64,000 nucleotides of DNA from Streptomyces sp. A2-16 (GTDB lineage: Bacteria; Actinomycetota; Actinomycetes; Streptomycetales; Streptomycetaceae). Position numbers and translations under genes: made by a program. Positions 58,828-64,000 of this stretch are shown piece by piece. The DNA is taken from positions 1,612,001 to 1,676,000 of the forward strand of contig NZ_CP063808.1 of NCBI RefSeq assembly GCF_018128905.1. The letters are read 5' to 3'. The notes beneath the pieces are model-generated. The model had not been told where the DNA came from. It was given only the letters and a program-made list of their open reading frames with translations, and did not search any database. Numbering within the stretch: position 1 is the stretch's first letter; the number at the start of each line of letters is the position of its first letter.

Positions 58828-59580
58828 ATGGGGCTCTACATCGAGACACGCATCCGTGCCGATCTCGACGAGCTGTGGACGCATACGCAGGATCCGTGCC
58901 GGCACCAGCGCTGGGACCTCCGCTTCACCCGGATCACCTACCTTCCGCGCGCGGAGGGCGAGCCGCAGCGCTTCCGGTACGCCACGCGCGTGCTGCCCGG
59001 ACTCACCGTCGCCGGCACCGGGGTCTCCGCGGGGGAGCGGGAGCGCCCCGACGGCACCCGCACCTCCGCGCTGCGCTTCTCCTCCCCGCACCCCCTCTCG
59101 CTCCTCGCGGAGGGCAGCGGGTACTGGCGCTACGTCCCCGACGCCGACGGCGTCACCTTCCTCACCGGCTACGACTACCGCCCCCGCTGGGGCCGCGCCG
59201 GTGCCCTGGCCGACCGGCTGCTGTTCCGCCCGCTCATGGGCTGGGCGACGGCCTGGTCCTTCGACCGGCTGCGGCTGTGGCTGGAGCGCGGGATCACCCC
59301 GGAGCGGGCCCTGCGCAACTGGCTGGCCGAGCTGCTGGCGCGGGCCCTGATCGTCACCGGCGGCTGCGCCGGGCTCGGCCAGGAGGGGTTCCTGCGCCTG
59401 TTCGGGCCGCTGGCCGCCTCGATGGCGTACGTGTGGCCGCTGCTGCTCGCCGTCGTCATCTCGCTGGCCCTGTTCACGTCGCCCCTGCCCTGCACCCCCG
59501 CCGCCCGCCGCTGTCTGCGTCAGCCGCCCACGCGGGTGCGTGCCCCGCGTGTCCTTCGGACCCTGGAGAGCCCCCGATGA
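58828..59580 (+). CDS. SRPBCC-family protein with C-terminal membrane segment
   Basis: The product is 250 residues. The first 150 residues look like the START/Bet v1 (SRPBCC) ligand-binding fold: MGLYIETRIRADLDELWTHTQDPCRHQRWDLRFTRITYLPR, then GSGYWRYVPDADGVTFLTGYDYRPRWG. The C-terminal part has a strongly hydrophobic stretch (MAYVWPLLLAVVISLALFTSPL) and a basic end. It is probably a lipid- or polyketide-like ligand binder at the membrane; this is inference. ATG 58828 follows CTGGGGGAATCA. It overlaps the next gene by 4 bp. Confidence 0.8.
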   Translation: MGLYIETRIRADLDELWTHTQDPCRHQRWDLRFTRITYLPRAEGEPQRFRYATRVLPGLTVAGTGVSAGERERPDGTRTSALRFSSPHPLSLLAEGSGYWRYVPDADGVTFLTGYDYRPRWGRAGALADRLLFRPLMGWATAWSFDRLRLWLERGITPERALRNWLAELLARALIVTGGCAGLGQEGFLRLFGPLAASMAYVWPLLLAVVISLALFTSPLPCTPAARRCLRQPPTRVRAPRVLRTLESPR

Positions 59581-60266
59581 CGTCGCCCGCCTCGATGTTC
59601 CGCACCGTCATGGGCGTCGACTTCGACCGTCTGCACCCGCAGCTCCAGCGCCGCTTCTCGGTCGGCCTGGCGGCGGGCGAGGCCTGTACCGGCCGGGGCG
59701 TGATGGACCGCATCTGGCACGGCGGAGCCTTCGTGAAGCCCTTCCTGGCCCTCGGCGCGACCCGCAACATCCTGGTGCCGAGACCGGGGCGGAACGTGCC
59801 GTTCGTGATCGAGAACGTGCCCTACGTGGACACCCACGGCCGTGAGACGGTGACCTTCGTGCGCACCTTCCGCCTGCCCGGCCGTCCACGCCGTTTCGAC
59901 GCCCAGATGGTGCTGAGCCCCAAGGGCGACCGCATCCTCGACTACCTCGGCACCCACCAGCACCTGGCCAGCGAGCTCCACTTCCGCGCGGAGCCCGACG
60001 GCTCGCTGCTGATCCGCTCCGGGGAGCACCGGTTCCGGGAGGGTGTGGTGGATGTCCGGGTGCCCGAGCTGATCGGCGCGACGGCCGAGGTGCGGGAGTC
60101 GTACGACGAGCGGGCCGGGCGTTTCCGCATCCGGGTCCGGGTCGTCAACCGCCGCTTCGGCCCGCTCTTCGGCTACGAGGGCTCCTTCGAGGCGACGTAC
60201 ACCGACATCGCGACCTGCGGAGTCCGCCCCGGCCTGCGCCCCGTCCGTGAGGAGGCGCGCGCATGA
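59577..60266 (+). CDS. DUF4166 family protein
   Basis: The product is 229 residues: MFRTVMGVDFDRLHPQLQRRFSVGL, then GVMDRIWHGGAFVKPFLALGATRNILVPRPG and VPFVIENVPYVDTHGRETVTFVRTF. I recognise DUF4166, often found with SRPBCC or saccharopine-dehydrogenase-like proteins; function unknown. There is no signal peptide. It overlaps its neighbours on both sides (ATGA starts), the mark of a tightly coupled operon. Confidence 0.82.
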   Translation: MTSPASMFRTVMGVDFDRLHPQLQRRFSVGLAAGEACTGRGVMDRIWHGGAFVKPFLALGATRNILVPRPGRNVPFVIENVPYVDTHGRETVTFVRTFRLPGRPRRFDAQMVLSPKGDRILDYLGTHQHLASELHFRAEPDGSLLIRSGEHRFREGVVDVRVPELIGATAEVRESYDERAGRFRIRVRVVNRRFGPLFGYEGSFEATYTDIATCGVRPGLRPVREEARA

Positions 60267-60913
60267 GCCCCGAGTCCGCCAAGGCGTTGGAGACGCGGTC
60301 CAGACTCCTGGAGGGCGCCCTGCGCACCCTCACCGAACAGGGCATCGCCAAGACCTCGGCGCGCACGGTCGCCGCGGCCGCCGGGGTCAACCAGGCGCTG
60401 GTCTTCTACCACTTCGGCACCGTCGACGAACTCCTGGCCGCCGCCTGCCGCTACGGCGCGGAGCGCGCGGTGGCCCGCTACCGTGACCGCCTCGCCGCCG
60501 TGACCTCCCTCTCCGAACTCCTCGCGGTGGGGCGGCGGGTCCACGAGGAGGAGCGGGCCGGAGGACATGTCGCCCTCCTCGGCCAGCTGCTGGCGGGCGC
60601 CCAGACCCACGCCACCCTCGGCCCGGCCACCGCGGCGGGCCTGGAGCTGTGGATCGCCGAGATCGAGAAGGTCCTCACCAGAGTCCTCGCGGCCACGCCC
60701 TTCGGCGAGTTCGCCGACCCCGCGGGCCTGGCCCGGGCGGTGGCCGCGTCGTTCGTGGGCATCGAGCTGTACGAAGGGGTCGACGAGGCCGGGGCCACCG
60801 CGGCCCTCGACGCCCTGGAGCAGCTCGGCGCGCTCGTCGCCGCGCTGGAGGACCTGGGCCCGGTCGCCCAGCGGGCGGTGCGCCACCATCTCCGCAGGAC
60901 GGGCCGCCGCTGA
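60263..60913 (+). CDS. TetR-family transcriptional repressor
   Basis: The product is 216 residues. The N-terminal HTH is RLLEGALRTLTEQGIAKTSARTVAAAAGVNQALVFYHFGTVDELLAAAC, followed by a helical ligand-binding domain. It is inferred to bind the two palindromes at 58744-58803 and repress its own operon. The inducer is unknown; the SRPBCC and DUF4166 products suggest a hydrophobic compound. The start overlaps the DUF4166 stop. Confidence 0.92.
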   Translation: MSPESAKALETRSRLLEGALRTLTEQGIAKTSARTVAAAAGVNQALVFYHFGTVDELLAAACRYGAERAVARYRDRLAAVTSLSELLAVGRRVHEEERAGGHVALLGQLLAGAQTHATLGPATAAGLELWIAEIEKVLTRVLAATPFGEFADPAGLARAVAASFVGIELYEGVDEAGATAALDALEQLGALVAALEDLGPVAQRAVRHHLRRTGRR

Positions 60914-60943
60914 CCCGGCCCACCCCCGACCCGAGAGGACCCC

Positions 60944-61843
60944 ATGCCCGACAGCCTTTACGAGATCCTGGACGACCGCTTCCGGCCCTGCACCAACGGC
61001 GACAGCAGGCTCGAGGTCCTCCACGACGACTGCCGTTGGGCCGAGGGGCCCCTGTACCTGCCCGCGTGGCGCCAGCTGATCTGGAGCGACATCCCGAACG
61101 ACCGCCTCCTGCGCTGGGACGAGGCCACCGGCGCGGTCGGCGTCTTCCGCACCCCGGCGGGCAACACCAACGGCAACACCGTCGATCCCCGGGGCCGTCT
61201 CGTCAGCTGCGAACAGGGCAACCGCCGCGTCACCCGCACCGAGCCCAACGGCACGGTGACCGTCCTGGCCGAGCACTTCCAGGGCAAGCGCCTCAACAGC
61301 CCGAACGACGCCGTCGTACGCTCCGACGGCACGATCTGGTTCTCCGACCCGGACTTCGGCATCCTCAGCGACTACGAGGGGCATCGGGCCGAGTCCGAGA
61401 TCGGCGCGTGCCATGTGTACCGGATCGATCCGGCCACGGGCGAGGTGTCCCTTGCCGCGGAGGGGCTGGACGGCCCCAACGGAGTGCTCCTGTCCCCCGA
61501 CGAGCGACGCCTGTACGTCTCCGACTCGAGGGCTGCCCGGATCCACCGGTACGACATCGACGCCGACGGCACGCTCTCGGGCGGCACGGTCTTCGCCCAG
61601 GCCCCCCAAGGCGTCCACTTCGACAACATCCGCTTCGACGACGAGGGCCGACTCTGGGCTGCCGCCCTCGCCGACGGCATCCACTGCTACGCCCCCGACG
61701 GCACCCTGATCGGCCGCGTCCGGGTCCCCGAGCCGGTGGCCAACGTGACATTCGGCGGCCCCAAGGGAAACCGCCTGTTCATCGCAGCCACGACCTCCCT
61801 CTACTCCGCGGTGATGTCGGTGACGGGAGCGGCAAGGGTGTGA
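60944..61843 (+). CDS. SMP-30/gluconolactonase-family hydrolase
   Basis: Calcium- or zinc-dependent lactonase of the six-bladed propeller fold, 299 residues. Marks: CRWAEGPLYLPAWRQLIWSDIPNDRLLRWDE (metal-binding Glu in AEGP), NTNGNTVDPRGRLVSCEQ, LNSPNDAVVRSDGTIWFSDPDFG (metal-binding Asn) and GPNGVLLSPDERRLYVSDS (metal-binding Asp). It may open sugar or other lactones. ATG 60944 is 30 bp after the TetR gene and probably belongs to the same operon. The large repeat element copy 2 begins 16 bp after its stop. Confidence 0.9.
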   Translation: MPDSLYEILDDRFRPCTNGDSRLEVLHDDCRWAEGPLYLPAWRQLIWSDIPNDRLLRWDEATGAVGVFRTPAGNTNGNTVDPRGRLVSCEQGNRRVTRTEPNGTVTVLAEHFQGKRLNSPNDAVVRSDGTIWFSDPDFGILSDYEGHRAESEIGACHVYRIDPATGEVSLAAEGLDGPNGVLLSPDERRLYVSDSRAARIHRYDIDADGTLSGGTVFAQAPQGVHFDNIRFDDEGRLWAAALADGIHCYAPDGTLIGRVRVPEPVANVTFGGPKGNRLFIAATTSLYSAVMSVTGAARV

Positions 61844-61859
61844 CTGCGCTGGGTCGGAG

Positions 61860-62277
61860 GGGCGCCTATGGGGGTGCCGGGTCCGGTTGTCGGGCGGGTG
61901 CGGGTGCGTCGTGGCTGGTCGCGCAGTTCCCCGCGCCCCTAGGGGGTTGCAGTGACCCGGCGCCACGACGGGCCGTTCGCCGGATCGCGCGGGACCACGG
62001 GCCGCAAGCCGCGTACGGCGGCAAGGGGACGGGGTGGGGGGTGTCCGCCCGCAGCGGCCGGCGTCCGGCATCCCGTACTGCTGGATCGACAGCTACCGCC
62101 GGACCGAGGACGGATACCCCCCACCCCGGCCCCGACCCCACCACCGGGGCCCATGCGCTACGCACGCCCCCACCGAACCCGCAGCTGCGCCGCAGGCATC
62201 CAGGGGCGCGGGACTGTGTCCATATGCGGCTCCGCCGCGTGGGCGCAAAAACCCCCGCCCCCACCGAACCCGCACCC
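61860..62277 (-). repeat. Large repeat element, copy 2 (inverted partner of 57540-57930)
   Basis: This 418-bp element is the reverse complement of copy 1 with few differences outside two spots: a central segment near 62066-62092 that is unrelated, and an extra piece of about 22 bp near 62215-62243. It contains the same 33-bp core (61908-61940) and the long inverted GGGGTGGGGGGT arms. It fills most of the 537-bp gap between the SMP-30 gene and the glycosyltransferase gene. No gene is supported in it. Confidence 0.85.
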
Positions 62278-62380
62278 GCATGGCCGCCCCCAACTCGCCC
62301 CACCCCAGAATCTCCACTTTCGTGTGGATATCGAACCCCTAGCAAAGGCTCGAGAACTCCTCACTCAACCGGAGGGCGCC

Positions 62381-64000
62381 GTGCGGCCGGAGGGCTACGA
62401 CTACGACACCTACAGCCACCTCGCCGGGCCGCTCACGGAACCGGACGGTTCGGCGTACCAGGTGCGGTACACCTCACTCCTCTCCCGCGAACCCCGCCGA
62501 ATACGCGCCGTCCTGCTGATGAGCCTCGCCCCCCTGCTCACGGCCGTACTCCTCGTCTACCTCGTCTGGCCCACCCACTGGGTGGAGCGCGAGGGCGGCC
62601 CGCGGTGGATGGTCCACCTGGACATCGTGATGCTCATAGCCATCGGCCTCATCGAACTGTTCATGGTGGTCAACGTCGTCTCCGTCGCCCACGCCACCCT
62701 CGTGGCCCGCGACCCGATCCCCGTCGTCCCCGAGACCGGCACCCGCGTCGCCTTCCTCACCACGTACGTCCCCGGCAAGGAACCCCTCTCGATGGTCCGC
62801 GCCACACTGGAAGGCGCCACGAGGGTCACCCACACCGGCCCCCTGGACGTCTGGCTCCTCGACGAGGGCGACGACGAGCAGGCCAAGGCCCTGTGCGCGG
62901 AGCTCGGCGTCCGCCACTTCACCCGGCACGGCGTCCCGGAGTGGAACAGGGCCAAGGGCGTCCACAAGGGCCACACCAAGCACGGCAACTACAACGCGTG
63001 GATCGCGATGCACGGCGGGGAGTACGACTTCTTCGCCTGCGTCGACACCGACCACGTCCCGCTCCCCGCCTTCCTGGAGCGGATGATGGGCTACTTCCGC
63101 GACCCGGACGTCGCGTTCGTCGTGGGACCGCAGGTCTACGGCAACTACCACCACCCCGTCACCAAGGCCGCCGAGTCGCAGCAGTTCCTCTTCCACGCCC
63201 TGATCCAGCGGGCCGGCAACCGCTACCGCTCACCCATGTTCGTCGGCACCAACAACGTCGTACGCATCGCCGCCATCCAGCAGATCGGCGGCCTCCAGGA
63301 CTCCGTCACCGAGGACATGGCCACCGGCTTCGAGCTGCACCGCCACCGCAACCCGGTCACCGGGCGCCACTGGCGTTCCGTCTACACCCCCGACGTCCTC
63401 GCCGTCGGCGAGGGCCCCGCCTCCTGGACCGACTTCTTCACCCAGCAGCTGCGCTGGTCGCGGGGGACGTACGAGACGCTCTTCAAGCAGTACTGGAAGG
63501 CGCCTTTCAGCATGCCGCCCGGGCGCCTGTTCTCGTACACGCTCATGCTCGTCTACTACCCGATGACGGCCGTCAACTGGCTTCTCGGCATCCTCAGTTG
63601 TGTGCTCTTCCTGTGGTTCGGCGCCTCCGGCACCCAGGTCGCCGCCTCCGTCTGGCTGATGCTCTACAGCGACGCGGCCGCCCTGCAGATCGCCCTCTAC
63701 CTCTGGAACCGCCGCCACAACGTCTCCCCGCACGAGCCGGAGGGCTCCGGGGGCCTGGCCGGCATGGCGATGTCGGCGCTGTCCGCCCCGATCTACCTCA
63801 AGTCCTTCGGCGAGGCGCTCGTCAGGAGGCCCAGCCGTTTCGTGGTCACCCCCAAGGGCGGCGACGCCAGCACCGACCGGCTGCTGACCTTCCGTATCCA
63901 CCTGTTCTGGGCGTTCGTCCTCGCGACCTCCCTGGGCGCCTCGGTCGTTCTCGGCCACACCCACGCGGCCATGCGCACCTGGGCGGTCCTCGCGACGGCG
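62381..64000 (+). CDS. Processive GT2 glycosyltransferase (cellulose synthase/hyaluronan synthase-like), 3' cut by window
   Basis: Membrane glycosyltransferase, 540 residues seen with no stop before the window end. Two N-terminal membrane helices (about 45-70 and 82-112), then a cytoplasmic GT2 domain with the catalytic set: DEGDD (161-165), DTDH (D222, D224), TED (310-312, catalytic base D312) and QQLRW (355-359). More membrane helices follow from about 385. This set marks polymer-making synthases such as cellulose, chitin or hyaluronan synthases; the product is unknown. GTG 62381 has GGAGG at 62371-62375. The remaining C-terminus is outside the window. Confidence 0.88.
   Translation, partial: MRPEGYDYDTYSHLAGPLTEPDGSAYQVRYTSLLSREPRRIRAVLLMSLAPLLTAVLLVYLVWPTHWVEREGGPRWMVHLDIVMLIAIGLIELFMVVNVVSVAHATLVARDPIPVVPETGTRVAFLTTYVPGKEPLSMVRATLEGATRVTHTGPLDVWLLDEGDDEQAKALCAELGVRHFTRHGVPEWNRAKGVHKGHTKHGNYNAWIAMHGGEYDFFACVDTDHVPLPAFLERMMGYFRDPDVAFVVGPQVYGNYHHPVTKAAESQQFLFHALIQRAGNRYRSPMFVGTNNVVRIAAIQQIGGLQDSVTEDMATGFELHRHRNPVTGRHWRSVYTPDVLAVGEGPASWTDFFTQQLRWSRGTYETLFKQYWKAPFSMPPGRLFSYTLMLVYYPMTAVNWLLGILSCVLFLWFGASGTQVAASVWLMLYSDAAALQIALYLWNRRHNVSPHEPEGSGGLAGMAMSALSAPIYLKSFGEALVRRPSRFVVTPKGGDASTDRLLTFRIHLFWAFVLATSLGASVVLGHTHAAMRTWAVLATA

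Overview
This window comes from a high-GC actinomycete chromosome, almost certainly Streptomyces. The evidence is the very GC-rich codon third position, the frequent GTG and TTG starts, and a gene order (lysA-hom-thrC-thrB-rho ... prfA-prmC-atp ... filP-scy ... absC) that I recognise from the core of Streptomyces chromosomes near SCO5353-SCO5420 of S. coelicolor. That correspondence is from memory, not from a search. Most of the window is conserved housekeeping sequence. No tRNA, rRNA, CRISPR array, prophage or complete insertion sequence was seen.

Layout. 1-4315: the end of lysA, then hom, thrC and thrB (aspartate-family amino acids). 4316-6810: rho with a long leader and a terminator. 6891-8702: a secreted S1 protease with C-terminal FG-GAP repeats. 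8909-15177: an LCP cell-wall protein, rpmE, prfA, prmC, a Sua5 protein, an LMW-phosphatase-like protein that lacks its catalytic cysteine, and a divergent glyA. 15307-24688: a WecA/TagO-type transferase and the full ATP synthase operon atpIBEFHAGDC. 24831-30590: a DUF2550 protein, a GH18 chitinase with a classic direct-repeat chitinase promoter, a NarL-type two-component system, a membrane protein and a cobalamin adenosyltransferase. 30604-35120: a decayed permease remnant, 3-hydroxyacyl-CoA dehydrogenase, a STAS protein and a membrane-anchored STAND-like ATPase. 35196-42334: nucS, a SCO5389-family gene, an LLM oxidoreductase, a small zinc-finger-like protein and two tandem duplicated ABC exporters. 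42506-47536: filP and scy, the coiled-coil proteins of polar growth. 47769-50560: methylmalonyl-CoA epimerase, acetyl-CoA acetyltransferase and meaB, which fit acetyl-CoA/propionyl-CoA metabolism. 50686-57474: an MFS exporter with an apparent leader-peptide attenuator, a PepSY protein beside an OmpR-type two-component system, absC, and three tandem AIM24-family genes. 57540-62277: a segment of about 3.9 kb with six genes, including a TetR-controlled operon, flanked by two roughly 0.4-kb elements in inverted orientation. 62381-64000: the start of a processive GT2 glycosyltransferase cut by the window edge.

The most interesting signals are not ordinary genes. They are: (i) the inverted pair of 0.4-kb repetitive elements with different central sequences, plus a third short copy next to absC; (ii) two small palindromic elements, one inserted just after the prmC start codon and one in the atpA leader; (iii) a six-codon, apparently leaderless ORF and hairpin ahead of the MFS gene; (iv) the Cys-to-Ser change in the phosphatase signature; (v) an intrinsic-terminator-like hairpin between atpD and atpC; and (vi) operator-like sequences for CRP (atp), chitinase control, TetR and OmpR-type regulators.
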